Of a stretch of DNA of 64,000 nucleotides, positions 10,894-28,542 are shown piece after piece. Position 1 is the first letter of the stretch, and every line of letters begins with the position of its first letter. The stretch lies in assembly GCF_022201045.2 (NCBI RefSeq), contig NC_068558.1, positions 3,348,001-3,412,000 of the forward strand, given 5' to 3'. The position numbers and the translations under genes are program-made. The notes below the pieces were generated by a model. The model had not been told where the DNA came from, made no database searches, and saw only the letters and a list, made by a program, of their open reading frames with translations. The DNA comes from Citrus sinensis. Lineage: Eukaryota > Streptophyta > Magnoliopsida > Sapindales > Rutaceae.

Positions 10894-13370
10894 ATGGCTG
10901 CTGCTTCTGTTTCAGTGTTTCCTGTTTTTGTTTCTTTTCTCCTCGTTGTTTCTTCGCTTAGCCCTGTTATGTCCATCTCCATCCCCATTGTGTCAGATTC
11001 CGGTCACCGGACACCGGCGAACCAAACTTTCCGGCCGAGTAAGCATATGCAAAAGCTTAAGAGTGTCAATGCTTATTTGAAGAAGATCAACAAGCCTGCA
11101 GTCAAGACAATTCAGGTTTTTTTTTTTCTCTTTTGTCTTTGCTGGTGTTCTTTTGCTAAAGATTTTATTTTCCTTGTTTTGTTGTTGGTTTAGTGATCTG
11201 GGTTCTTGTGGTTTTATTCTGTAGAGCCCTGACGGTGATGTGGTTGATTGTGTTCTATCTCATCTTCAACCAGCTTTTGACCATCCTGAGCTTAGAGGCC
11301 AGAAGCCTCTGGTAATTTTCTGTTTGTTCCCACTAAAATTCTCTCTGAGACAAAAGGAAAAAAAAAATGAAAAGAAGCATTTTCCTTCACTATTCAGAAA
11401 AGATTTCGTTTTCACAGGATCCACCAGCTAGGCCAAAAGGCGATGAGAGGGAAGAGACAGCGACAGAAAGCCTTCAGCTGTGGACTGATTCGGGAGAATC
11501 ATGCCCAGAAGGAACTGTTCCAATCAGAAGAACAACAGAGAAGGATATTTTGAGAGCAAGTTCCATTAAAAGATTTGGAAGAAAATTAAGAAGACATGTA
11601 AGGAGAGACTCAACAGGCGGTGGCCATGAGGTTAGCACTAATTTTGAAAATATTTTACTTTTTATTTACTCAAGAATTTGTTGCCCTGTGTCCTATTATT
11701 TCCCCTTCATTCTTTTTTCCATCGATAAGGAAAATTTGCTAAAACTTGGAAAAAAGAATTTGCTTTGAGTTGATTATATTACTTCGTATTACAGCACGCA
11801 GTTGTGTTTGTAAATGGAGAACAATATTATGGTGCAAAGGCCAGTCTCAACGTGTGGACGCCCCGTGTAACTGATGGATATGAATTCAGCTTGTCACAAA
11901 TATGGGTCATTTCTGGTTCATTTAGCCATGATTTGAACACCATTGAAGCCGGCTGGCAGGCATGTTTTTCAATAGTCGGAACAAGCTTCTGTTCATTTGA
12001 GTAGGCTTTTGCCAATGTCAATCATAAAGTAAAACACTTTTTATTCAAACTTCTGCAGGTTAGCCCAGAGTTATATGGAGACAATTATCCAAGATTCTTC
12101 ACATATTGGACAGTAAGTCTTATCCAGTTCTCTTCTATCTTCCCTTCAAGTAAAAGCAAACATACATAACCACAAGTTCTCATTGACTAATAAATTTTCA
12201 GACTGATGCATACCAAGCCACCGGATGCTACAACCTACTCTGCTCTGGCTTTGTCCAAACCAATAACAAGATTGCGATTGGAGCTGCAATATCTCCAAGA
12301 TCCTCTTACAATGGCAGACAATTCGATATTGGCTTAATGATTTGGAAGGTGAGATTAGTATTTTACAGGAAAAATTTCTTTCAGTTACTTGAGTACTAAG
12401 GTAGTCTTTGTTGTTACTTAGTCACCTTCATAATTTGGCTCCTTTTGACAAAAGTCTTCAGTGTCCATTATCCAATTTTAATTTTGTGTCTGACTTCTTA
12501 GTTGTTACGTTGCAAGGCAGGTCTTAATAATGATTAAAAAAAAAGGATTGGTTAACAGTTATGTTTGACATTTTTTTTTCCTTGATTCTTTCGCATGCTT
12601 AATATTAAAATGAAAGATTCCTTTCATTTTCAGTCTTCTACTTTGTCAAAGGGTTCATTGAGCATCGGCTTCTGTTTTCTTTATTCTTCAATAAAGTATT
12701 TTACTTTGACTCCAGTTGGATTTGGGAGCGTAAACAGTAAAAAAGAAAAAGAAAGAAAGTATAGTCCCCACGTCTGACCTCCTTAATTTTCTCTTGCACT
12801 TTATCATTTTGGCATCTCATTATGTACTTTGATTAAGAGGACAATTAGGGACAGAAAGAAACTCATCATGTTTGCCATTAGGCAGTCAATGGAATAATGA
12901 GAATTGAGAAACAAGACCCTTGTCCTCCATCAGCAACTTAGCGTTTTTCTTTTTGCACGTAAAAATACTAAAGTACAAACACATTATGGCAGGATCCAAA
13001 GCATGGACATTGGTGGTTACAATTTGGATCAGGACTGTTAGTCGGATATTGGCCTGCATTTTTGTTCAGTCATTTGAGAAGCCATGCAAGCATGGTACAA
13101 TTTGGAGGAGAGATAGTGAACTCTAGATCATCAGGTTTCCACACGTTTACACAGATGGGCAGTGGCCATTTTGCTGGAGAAGGATTCAGAAGAGCAGCCT
13201 ACTTCAGAAATTTGCAAGTCGTCGACTGGGATAATAACTTGCTTCCTCTAACAAATCTTCACCTCTTGGCTGATCATTCAAATTGTTATGATATAAGACA
13301 AGGTAGAAACAATGTTTGGGGAACTTACTTCTATTATGGAGGTCCTGGTAGAAATAACAGATGTCCATGA
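10894..13370 (+). CDS. Neprosin-family secreted protein (activation peptide + glutamic peptidase-like domain)
   Basis: Seven exons encode 421 residues: 10894-11115, 11225-11311, 11418-11630, 11795-11959, 12059-12112, 12202-12348 and 12993-13370. Residues 1-27 form a signal peptide (VFPVFVSFLLVVSSL), which is why the ATG at 10894 is preferred to the in-frame ATG at 10801. Next comes the neprosin activation segment (YLKKINKPAVKTIQSPDGDV), a basic linker, then the catalytic domain. The two glutamates expected to be catalytic appear as E225 in EAGWQVSPE and E336 in FGGE. Their spacing of 111 residues is close to the pitcher-plant enzyme (E188/E297, from memory). The founding member cleaves after proline; many paralogues are uncharacterised wall or secreted proteins. 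Intron 4 (11960-12058) has a GC donor (CAG/GCATGT). I infer activity from the residues only. Confidence 0.9.
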
Positions 13371-15262
13371 GTAAATGCCTTGCCATAGAGTAAAAATCAG
13401 CTATTATTTTGTCTATTTTTTATTTTTTTGGGTATTTACATTTTTCCTGTCTCCTTTTTTTTTTTTTTCCGGCCTAACAGGTTAATCGTCCCTGCTTTGT
13501 GAGTTGTTTTAATGTAAATATTGGGAGGATACTTAATTGTTAATAACACTGGGTTGTGTGGTTTTGTCTCTTCTCATCTTTTGTTTTCTATCTTCAAAAT
13601 GGCATTGGTTATTGTTTTCACCATTCAGATACAGCTCCATAAATCTTTTTCTCCACAGCAAGGCAACCCCAATACAAATGATATTTTTTTATGCATTTGC
13701 ATGTGGAGACCAACAAAAACTGAAAAATTTTAAACAGCCCATCTGGCAGACTTAGCCAAATGAACCTTCTCTTCAGTATTATAATATCTCTCTAGTTGGC
13801 ACTTAGCGTTCAAAGATTAAATATTAAGTACATTGATGAATCTCAGTGGTCACTAAAATAACATATGAATCTCAGTGGTCACTAAAATAACATTTGAATC
13901 AGTAACTAAGACAACAGTATTTTAAACCAAATAGGGTAAAAATGGAGACACCCCAAGGCCAATTAACTGCAGCAGGTTTTCTTCACCATCCAAGCTCATG
14001 CATTCCAACATGGACTTGAATTAAGTATTAAAGAAGCATTCAATTTGGAAATATTTTAAATCATTGTATTGTCCTATTCCAAACTCGACGGCTCTTCATA
14101 TTAAGCCAGATGTCTGTTTCTCAAGAAAGTCAAGTTTAGAAACTACCTAATCTTTGTGTATTGATTAAAAACAGAGCCAGTAAAGTGGAAGTGCCGAATA
14201 TCCACCCCCCCCAAAACAAAAAAAAATAAATCTAATTTTGTTCTTAAAATACTTATTTATTTATATAATACATTATTAAAAATATAAGCTCTCTGTCAAA
14301 TGATTCTTTAATGACATATTTACAGTAATTTTCTCTTTTTAGTGACATAAAAAATAATATAATATTATTCGATAGGAGAGAAGAACAATTTCAATTGAAG
14401 AATCTTTTATAACCCTGATGAGACTCTTAAAATAAAAAGCGAAGTCTCTTTTTAAGATTCTCTTTAAGGAATAATTTTACTCAAATGGCGCTTGAAAAAT
14501 AAGCCCAAGTGCTTATTTACAGAGTCCAGGGGAATATCGCAGAACAGATTACACATGGTTAACGAGAGAATGTTTGGCGAAAATTATGATGATTCTGTCA
14601 CCTGTCTGAACTGACATGAACTGGAAAGGATAAAGAGATGCTTCATCATAAAAAGCAAAGAAATCAAAACTTTGGGGGACTGACTAATCAATCAAAGCAA
14701 CCATAAAGCAAACCTAGAACCAAAAGTTGGTCTCTCATGTAATTCAAGTGCTTTTTCTTGGGTTCCAAAACAAATGGTCCATTGAGAAAGATGAAGCCTA
14801 GAAGAACAATATTAGATAATTTTTAAATTTCACAGCTTTTTCCAAATTAAAAAAATTCTGAAAACTATCTGTATGATTCCACGTTTTGCTTCAAGTGAAA
14901 CTCTGAAGTTGACTGGCTAAACAACTGCAGCAATAACATCACAAACATTAAACATCCATAACATAATTGCAAACAAAGAAATACAATATTTGATAGAACA
15001 TGTGGACGTTGTAATGAAAAATGATTAATGTAGCATAGCCTGTCAAAAATGGATACAGCAACGGTTGTGATGCTTACCCATGACAAGACACAGGCTTCCT
15101 TCCTTACATCTGGGCTGTTGTAATTTCATCTTCAATTATGAATCAGAAACCTCACAGTTTGTGATTAAACCTTTCCTGTATATTGTAATCTATTTTTGTG
15201 AACACCCAAACAGAAAAGAAGCGTCAGAAGGACAATGATGAAACATAATTGATTGAAAGAAG
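13371..15262. other. Intergenic spacer between convergent genes
   Basis: This is the 3' flank of the neprosin gene and of the JmjC gene, which converge here. Apart from a 29-bp tandem duplication and homopolymer runs I see nothing structured. Confidence 0.55.
13837..13894. repeat. 29-bp tandem duplication
   Basis: The unit starting TGAATCTCAGTGGTCACTAA occurs twice head-to-tail (13837-13865 and 13866-13894) with one substitution near its end. Confidence 0.85.
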
Positions 15263-18200
15263 TCAGCCATCTTCCAATCTAGAAAGCAAAATGTTTTCCT
15301 CACTAAAATTGCCACTAAATTTTCCCGCAGCAAAGTCTATAAATTTAACAAGATCTTCAGGAGAAGATATCAAAGAATCATAATCCTCGAAATCAAGCAT
15401 CAATGCTTTCTTTATCTCACAAGTCCATTTCTCCTCCTCGTGTATCATTCCATACGTTCTGCAGAAACCCATACACAATTTAAGAAATTCGGGATCATCC
15501 AAAGTTTCCTTTAAATACATGAAAAATCCAAAACTTCCAGCCAAATCATTGACACTTTTCATTTTCAATGCAATCTTCTGTATAGATACAAGATTCAATG
15601 CCAAGTGTCGAGCTACTGGGGATGAACTCCAAATTTGATTCTCATAGTCTCTGCGTAGGTGAAAAAGTATGACCACATTGACCAAAGAGAAGCGTGATAA
15701 GAAGGAAAAAAAATCGTAAAAGTTCATTCCTGAAAGAAAAGATACAATCAGTGCACATTTTATCTGTCAGAGGGAAAAAAAAGGGATATTTAATTGCACT
15801 GGAAACTGTATAGAGATTAGAGAATATCCATTTAATTTTGATGACATACCTGTGTTAGCTGCAAGATTACGTTGACAGAGACCTTCAAAATCATCACAGA
15901 TGTCCCTTATGTCCTCTATGTACTCCTTAGCCTCATTATAGTCCCTCAACAGTAAATCCCACTGAGAGAATGATGGAAATTAATCAAAAATATTTTGTGA
16001 TGTAAAATACTAGCTGTCACCTTTATTTTCTTTCAATGGCTAGTTTTACTTAATGAACTGCTTAGCTGCAGTATTGCTCTTACCACCCAAGAAAGGTTAT
16101 AGCCATTGAACCAGTTGTGGTTTATTGATATTGTGTCTTCCTGAAAGCATCATGAATTCGGTTAAAGAGGAAATATAGCCATTCACCGAGCAAGCACATT
16201 TAACCACAAAATAAATAAATAAAATTTTAGTATTCTGCAGTTTCCTGCCAAAAAATCTGAGCCTAAGTATAAGATAAAAGTTGACAAACCACAGAGGGTT
16301 GGCTAAATATCAAAGCCTTTCTTTTTTCTTTTTTTTCCTCAATTTTATTTTAACAGTAGAACTAGTAATTATATGTTCAACAAATCCATTGGGGACTTTT
16401 CAAAAGCAGCTCCATGCTTTCTTTATCTTAGTAAAAACTGAGAAATCCCAAGAAGAAGCTATATTTGTAATTTACCCCCGAAGAACAGCAAACAAATGAG
16501 GAATACCAGATTATGAACTTGATGGTACCACCCACTGGGCACAAATATGATCTCGTTTTGTTCTTGAGTGCATTCCAACCAGAGAGTCTGCATCAATTAC
16601 ATGACCACATGAACTGATAAAACCAATTGTATTGTAATGAGAAGCTACATTTATAAGTTGAAAATAAAAAATTGTCACTCACCTTCTTGAAACCAGGAAA
16701 GTCAGTTTCACTTACATCATCAAAGATATTGTAGACACAGCCTTTTAAGTTTCTGAATCAAATAATACAGGCAAGTTAGACAACAAGGCTTAAGACATAC
16801 AAAATGCAAAAGGTACACGATTATAACATAATATGCACACAATGAGTAAGAAATATCATCTAAGAAAATGAAATTTATGAAATATTGCGAAGATGTGCCA
16901 TTTGCAAATTAAAACTCCCAACTTGAGGTCTATGTATTTATTCAATATCCCAATGAGTCCTAGTCTTGCCTGTCAAATACAAGATGACATTGAGAAGGAG
17001 ATAGAAAAAGCCATTTTTTCTTCCCGCACACATTTGCTGACCAACTATATGATCTGAAAACATCAGCATGAAGAGGAGTCCAGGATCCTGCAGAAAAAAT
17101 AAATAAATGGACAATAAACTTTGGTACTTGTCCATAAGGTAAGCACGCAACCAATCATAAGGGAAACTAAGTATCTATGTTGCAAGCAAACACAAATACA
17201 ACATATCTATAGCTAACAAGTCCAAAAAGCAACAAAGAAAGATTCAGGATATCCATGCTCAAACCTTTGGCTCCCATATAAACAAAACGATAGTCAGAAC
17301 AACACATATCATTATCCTTTTGATAAGACTCAGGATCCTTATGCAAACGATAATGGTCCAGATACATATTGAGCCAATCATCACAAAAAATCAGCGGGGT
17401 TCTGTATGCTACATATTCCGGGTATTCCTGACAATTAGAATAAAGAGGATAAAAGAAGTAGTGAGACCACTGCCCAGACATGTTTGAATATACACCAAGA
17501 TAAAATGAATTAAAGCTAGGCGAGTGCCTCTAAGTTGATATGCACCACAATGGGGTAAAGTGGACAGTATCAAAATAACCATAACTCATACCTTCGCAAA
17601 ATGCCAGTCTTTCAGATAAAGCACGGACTTGTCATTAGCCTCATTGGTGGAAGCATTGCTATTCTCCATAATAGAGTTCTCAAGCCAGTTCTTAACAAAC
17701 TCTGAAAGAGACATTTCTACTCTCTTCTGGTCAGTGAATTCTCTGATGCCACAATCCGCAACCTATAAGTGCAAAAAATTCAGAAAACACTAACACGAAC
17801 ATTAAAAACAAAGAGTAGTTTGTCCAATTTTAGCTCAGGAACATAGCAACAAATAGAATAATGTGTAAATTTAATTCCAAAGCACAAAGCTTTTTTGCGC
17901 ACTCCGAACTCAGTTAGCACTCAAATCAAAGCCTCAAACAAATAAGGGGAAACAAAGAGGAAGGGAAAGAGAGTTTAATAACACAACTGTTGAACCATGA
18001 TTGGACCGAATTACAGGCAAAGGAAAGGAAGATTGAATTTTAACAACAAATGAATAGAATCCAAGAACAAGCTTTTTTTTCCAACCAAAAAAAAAAAGAA
18101 GCAGTTACATACATAGAACTTGAGCAATTAACAAAGTAAGTACCTGAACTTTGGATTTACCAAAATGGGTAGAAAAGAATTGAAGGTTTGGTTGTCCATT

Positions 18201-18356
18201 CTCAGTGACCCAGTCTTTGCAAGCTCTCCAATCATCCATCAAACCGGTTAACACAACCGGCTGATTTTTTGCCATGTATTTCTCCACAAACTCACTATAA
18301 CTCAACTCTTTCCAATTCAACTTCTCAATTTGTCCCCCTCCAATTCTGATGCCCAT
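15263..18356 (-). CDS. JMJ20: JmjC-domain Fe(II)/2-oxoglutarate oxygenase, JMJ20/JMJD4-like
   Basis: Nine exons encode 483 residues: 18144-18356, 17592-17762, 17265-17427, 16970-17087, 16683-16752, 16507-16587, 16084-16140, 15850-15961 and 15263-15729. The N-terminus (YSEFVEKYMAKNQPVVLTGL, DDWRACKDWV) is typical of small JmjC hydroxylases. The metal ligands are visible as H189 and D191 in LHADVF and H267 in SGWYHQVHN. K-rich GKKKW may help bind 2-oxoglutarate. The C-terminal helical part is longer than the core fold. JMJD4-type enzymes hydroxylate the release factor eRF1 in animals. Arabidopsis JMJ20 (At5g63080, from memory) has been reported to act on histone H4R3 methylation in seed germination. 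Intron 4 uses a GC donor (ACAG/GCAAGA). The gene is divergent from CDC48, with 510 bp between start codons. Confidence 0.88.
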
Positions 18357-18866
18357 ATTCTTTTTTATTATTATTATTTTCTGTTTTGGGGTTAGCTCAG
18401 GGCACAGAATGAACAAGGGGTTTTTGTGCTTGCTTTGTAAGATTTCAGTTCTGCAGTTTGGTTCAGACCGACTTGTCGTTCATTTGGGCCAGAATTTCGT
18501 AAACCGACTTGTCGTTTAAATGAGCCATCTTGGGTAATTTAATTGGATGCACGACCAGGTGGCGCGAAGTCATTTGAACAACACCACGTAAATTTGAAAC
18601 GACCAAACGGAAACGAACTCGTGTCCCACTCTTTTTCAAACTGATCAAGCCAGACAGGGCCTTGTTTTTTTTTCCTCGTACAGTTTCCATATACCAAACA
18701 GAGACTGCCTCTTCACTTAGCTCTCTCTATAATAGATAGAATCTATATATATATATATATATTTGTGCAATCGATCTATCTCTAGCTCACAAAGTTCTTA
18801 GCATTGGATTTGGAACCCGAAATCAAAACAGGGACAATTTGCTGAAGAAATTCAAAATCCCAATAA
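18357..18866. promoter_or_regulatory. Shared bidirectional promoter region of JMJ20-like gene and CDC48
   Basis: The two start codons face away from each other with only 510 bp between them, so both promoters and both 5' leaders must fit here. A TA repeat (TATATATATATATATATATA at about 18746-18765) lies about 100 bp before the CDC48 ATG and could serve as its TATA region. The sequence GACTTGTCGTT occurs twice (18470 and 18505 region) about 35 bp apart. Function is inferred from arrangement only. Confidence 0.6.
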
Positions 18867-23068
<4,202 letters not shown>

Positions 23069-24701
23069 ACTAAAACCGACGAAAGTTGAAGACACTGCAG
23101 TAAATGGAACATCTAGTGCCATGGGAATATTAATTATTAATTAATTATTGCCTAGGAACACTAGTGTATACTACTTTCGTGTTGACTCAGTTTCATGCTT
23201 TTTGTTATGTGAAATTTCATAGTATTAACTTAACATAATGTATCAATGGGTGTTGAAATTTTCCTATTTCAAATTTAGAATCTTAATACCAACCAGACTA
23301 TTAATGTGTTAGGTGTTTCGCCTCCTAGAAGTGATTATAGCATTCTCATAGTTCATGTTACTAACTTGCTCCTACCGTCATGATGAATGAGCCCGTGTTC
23401 TCGTGACGGTCGTCGCATGTCTGAAATACGGAATATAAATGGAAAATACGATGAAAGAATTGAGAGACGAAAAAACTTACTGTGATCTTCTAATGCTGTA
23501 TGTGTTATTATTATGATATTTTAGGAATGCTTGGTTGAAAGTGAATCCGTTTGTTATTCTTTGTCTTTTTATGAATTTATTTTTCTAGACGCGCGGAATC
23601 AACAAGAAGCATCACTCAAATTAATAGAAACCGTGTACTTCTTTATTAACAAAATTTCCTGTTTTGCGTCAACTGAACCACTTCATTACTCATGTATCTT
23701 GTACAGTCGGCACCAGACATTAACATTCCAATTTGAAATGTAACTAGTATGACCCGAAACTAAGTCATATGAAAATTTTATACCATAAAAAACGAAAATT
23801 AATTAGAAACAAACTAAATAAAAAAAAAAAAAAAAGACATTAACTTGAAGAGTTTAAACTTACGAAAAGAAAAGTATTAAAGCAACCAGCACACACATGC
23901 ATCGTCCATCCATTTGTTTGAGACCTGAGAAATGGAAGGGACCATTATTGGTTTTGGTTCTAGTTGTTGGAAGGAGCTTTGTTTTTTAGCATTTCATATA
24001 TGAGCATAATTTTGTTTGATTCTTGTACGTTGTATTATTATTATTATTATTATATGTCTCTCTCTTTCACGTGGTAGGGGCCTAGCTAGAAACACCAATA
24101 TACGTAATAAATAAATCGATGGCGATACATTCAATAATAATAAATATAATGCGATATAAATAAAATGATGGAGATGGAGACGTCATATTGTCAAGCCCCA
24201 ATCATTAATCCCACAGCCACACACACATGCATTCCTTTCTTTTTCTTCATCCCTTTCACATCCCCAGAGGCGAGAGAAACAAATCATCCTCGAAAACGCC
24301 CTTTTCACCCTGCAAAACTTGTTAATTTCTCTTCTTTTTAATTAACTGAATCGTTATTGTATTTTCCTGTCCATTGCTTGTGATTCAAGCGAAAAACAAC
24401 AAGTAGTCGAAAATATTATTGTATTTTTGTTGGAAATATAATTAAGAAGTAATAATTAACAATAAGTTGAGCATATATTCAAGAAATGGTCTCATTCACT
24501 AGCACCAATTAACTCAAAGTTGCTATACATTGCTGTTGGCATGTTGCCATGCATCTAGTAATTAATGAAGCCACGTACCCAAAACATTGCTACATTTTTT
24601 ACAATACCTCCCCCGACTCGACTACCCTTTTTAATTATTTTATCAACCTGCTCCTAACGGGCGATATTTGGAATAATATAATTTCCATCACATTCACATC
24701 G
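23069..24701. other. Intergenic spacer, convergent 3' ends
   Basis: This is the 3' flank of CDC48 and of the receptor kinase. It is AT-rich with short trinucleotide runs (ATT repeats near 24030-24050). No gene, RNA or mobile element is recognised. Confidence 0.55.
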
Positions 24702-27700
24702 TCACTGATTCCTTGAGATATAACTACCAGAGGAAGATGAATAAGCAAGTGAGCAATGCGAAGACCCTTGGCCTTGGAGGAGTAACAGTTGAGCTGGGGT
24801 CACCGACGACGATGAATACGATGCGGTGTCAGTGCTTTTGGCAGCCGTTGGCTTGTGGGCCTCGCTTCCGCTGGCGGGTTCTTGTCGAATTTCCCTCAAT
24901 AGTGCGGCCACATCTTTCATTGTCGGGCGATCTTCCGCACGATTGCTCGTGCACAGTAGCGAGATCCCTAGTGCTTGTAACATTTCTTGTATTTGTGTGT
25001 CCGGATGGCCTTGCAGCTTCGGATCAAGTACTTCAACTGGGTCCTTTTTGCTCTTTAGATGATCTCTGACCCACTGTATTACGTGCTGCCCATCTGGAAA
25101 CGATGCGTCCACTGGTTTTTTCCCAGTTATTATCTCTAGAAGCACCACTCCGTAGCTGTACACGTCGCTCTTTTCGCTGATTTTCGTCAAATTGGCATAT
25201 TCTGTGCATGAAGAATCATTTGAACTGTGTTAAACATACATCTAGTTTTCACATTAGCAATATTTACTTGTAACATTCAGCCGTACATTTTCATTTCATA
25301 TCCTGTCACACTCACATCATAAAGTTGTGAGCAACTTTATTGTTATTATTGACCTCTTTCCGGATACACATAACATGATTACTCTTGTGTCACATCGTCT
25401 CGTGTCCTCCTGTTATTTCCAGCATATTCAGCTAGAATTAGAGATAATTGACCTAACACCTAACAATCATTTCCGTAACACCTAATAACAACAAATTCGA
25501 AAACTTTATTCTCCTAAAATCTCACATCATAGTCTTAACCAGTAACCTTATTTGTTAACATATATAACTTACGCTGTTATTGCCGTTATCAATATTGTCG
25601 CTCACTGTAGCTTGAGGACATTGCCAACTAAATCGTTTCGTTTAAAGAAAACACAATTGATAATCATAAATAAATAAATAAAACTCACCGGGGGCAATGT
25701 AGCCATAGGACCCAGCAAATTGCGGGTTAGCCGAAAATGAACCACCGCTATCATCTTCCACTAATCTTGCTAATCCAAAGTCGGCCAGACAAGACTCGTA
25801 CCGTTCCCCTAACAAGATATTGTGGGACTTCACATCCCGATGCAAGATAGCCGGTACACAGTCATGATGCAAGTAACTTAGGCCCTCGGCCACGCCCAAC
25901 GCTATCTTGAACCGTGTGTCCCACTCCAGTAATCCTGCGCACTCCCCGTCGTGTAATAGCATGCCCAGTGTGCCGTTCGGCATGTAATCGTAGAATAAGA
26001 GCTTTGTTTTCCGGTTCGCACCCCAACCTAATAACCTAACGATATTTCGATGACGAATCCTTGACAACGTGGCGATCTCGGACGAAAATGCTCCGGTTGA
26101 TATTTTGTCGGACGCGCGGAACCTTTTGACCGCGACGGTCAATCCCGAAGGCAGAGTTACTTTGTAAACGATACCGGATCGACCTTGGCCAATGATGTTG
26201 CCAGCTGTCAGGCTTCTTGTCGCGTCACCAATTGACAAGTCAAGCTTGTTGTACAGTGTTAGCTCCCAAGGTGGTCCCATCTCCACGTCTTCATCACCTT
26301 CGTTGTGATGGGACCCGCTGAGGCCCCGTATTCTGGGTCCGAGGATAATGTAGAGAGCCGCCAGGAGGAGCGCGCACGCGGCGCTAAGTAAAACCACCAT
26401 GGCCACGCGTGCTGCCCCCGCGTGCCTAGACGCTCCGTCCTTTTTGTAAGTGGAATCAGCGCACTGATTTCCAGAAAAGCAGAGGGAAGGGTTTCCAGAG
26501 AGGACGCTGAGAGGCAGCTTGGCGAAGAAAGGCGTGTCGGGCACCCGCCCCGAGAAGTTGTTGTGCGAGACATTGAGCACCACGAGATTTTGCAACTCCG
26601 CTAGAAAATCCAGGTCGCCGGATAGTTCATTATGCGACAAGTCTAAGATCCCAAGCTTGTTCAAACCCGTTAGTTCCGCCGGTAGCTCCCCGGAAATCTG
26701 GTTCCAGCTCAGATTGAGAGCAATTGCAAGCGCGGGGATCTTCCCCAAACTCGCCGGGATATTCCCTGAGAGCTGGTTGCTGCTCAAGTCGAGTAACTGT
26801 AGCTTCACACATGAACCGAGTTGACTCGGGATGGAACCGGCAAATCGATTCTTATTAAGCACGAGTTTTGTGAGCGAACTTAGCGATCCGAGATCGGGGC
26901 TTAACATCCCTCCAACCGAATTATCCGATAAATCAGCGAATTGCAATCTAACCAGCTGATGTAGACCTGCTGGCAAGTTTCCAGCAATCGAATTGGAATG
27001 CACGTCAAGAAAAGTCAAATTTCGGCACCCGGTTATTTCGTCCGGTATGCTCCCGGTCAACCGGTTTGACCCGAGATCTAAGAAATTCAAATTCTTCAAA
27101 TTCCCGATCTCTGGAGGAATGAATCCGGTCAACTTGTTGCTATTCGCTCGAAAACGAATCAAAGACGAGCAGTTGCCCATTTCTGGCGGGATAACGCCGG
27201 AGAGATTGTTGGAGAGAAGCAACAGTTTGTTGAGTTTCTTGAGCTGGAAGATTCCTCTAGGGATGGGACCCGTTAAGCCGTTTTGAGATAAATCAACGGC
27301 TTCCAGATTCTGACAGTTGGAGATGGAGGGTGGGATCTCCCCTTCCAACCTGTTGTGCCAAACAAAGAGTAGAGTTAGATTTGACAAGTTACCAAATTCG
27401 GAAGGAATGGCTCCCGTGATCTGGTTGTTATCGAGCTCAATTTGAGCAAGTCTCTGACAATTTCCGATTTGAGCCGGAATTTCGCCCGAGATTTGATTGA
27501 CGCTGAGCTGGAGCTCTTGCAGTGAAGTGAGATTGCCAAGTGTTTGAGGAATGCTGCCGGTCAATGAGTTCATCGATATGTCAATGATTGATAGTTGACT
27601 GCAGTTGCCAAGCTCCGGAGGAATGATCCCAACGAGGTTGTTCTGCCAGAGAAATAAGTTAACAAGATTCTTGAGGTTGCCCAATTTGCTTGGTATTGAT

Positions 27701-28542
27701 CCGGTGAGGGCATTTTCGTAAAGGTAAATGTATTGAAGCTCGGTGCAATCTCCGAGTTCCGGAGGGATTTGGCCGGATAGGAGAGCTGTGTAGATGGCAA
27801 TAGTTTGGAGCCTTTTCAATAGGCCGAGGGTTGGCGGAAGGAAGCCTGAAATGCTTGTTTCTGCTAAGCCAATCATGACCAAATTGGTGCAGTTACCAAT
27901 TTCGTGAGGCAAGGAGCCCCCAAGGTTCTTGTTGCCGCCAGCTCTGATTGCTTCAAGATTCTTGAGCTTCCCTATCGTTGCAGGAATTGCATCGGTGAGT
28001 TGATTGTCGTACAAAAATAGCTGTGTCAAGCTGGAGAGGTTCCCAATTTGGATTGGGATGGCGCCCTCGAGCTGATTGGAGTTGAGACGGAGTTGTTCAA
28101 GCCTGAGCAAGCTGCAAAGCTCTCTTGGGATTTCACCGGTTAGGGAATTTTCACTCAAGTCGAGGTAGTTCAATTGGTTGAGCGAGGCAATCTCTTTTGG
28201 GATAGAGCCGGTGAGGTTGGTTCCTGATAGAACCAGCCTGTTTAAGGACAATAATGAGGTGAAATTAGTGGGGACATGTCCTAGCAAATCAACATACCTC
28301 AAGTCCAATCCCACTACTTGATTGTTCAAGTTGCAGGACACACCGAACCATTTACATGGAGTCTCATCACTAGGACTCCAATTACTTAACCCGTCATCCG
28401 ATCCTTTCCAGTTTCTCTTCCATGAAAGAAGAGCTTCACCTTGTCGGTTAACTGCGTAAGGTGTATGAGGGAAGAGGATTATAATTACGACGACGAAGGA
28501 AAGGATTAGAGAATAGAGGGTCCATGGATAATATACAGGCAT
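24702..28542 (-). CDS. LRR-XI receptor-like kinase, RGI/RGFR-like
   Basis: Two exons (25689-28542 and 24702-25201, split after one base of a Glu codon) encode 1,117 residues. Order: signal peptide (SLILSFVVVIIILFP), LRR N-terminal cap with WKRNWKGSDDGLSNW, about 23-24 plant-type leucine-rich repeats, a Cys pair cap, one membrane helix (VAMVVLLSAACALLLAALYI), then a kinase. Kinase motifs are intact: glycine loop IGQGRSGIVYK, VAVK, HRDVKSHN (an RD kinase), DFGLAR, SDVYSYGVVLLE. The ectodomain contains RAGG, matching the RxGG motif described for RGF/GLV peptide receptors, so a role as a small-peptide receptor in growth control is likely. Closest recalled relatives are Arabidopsis RGI3 (At4g26540) and At5g56040. 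The C-terminal tail is Ser-rich. The exact ligand is inferred. Confidence 0.9.
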
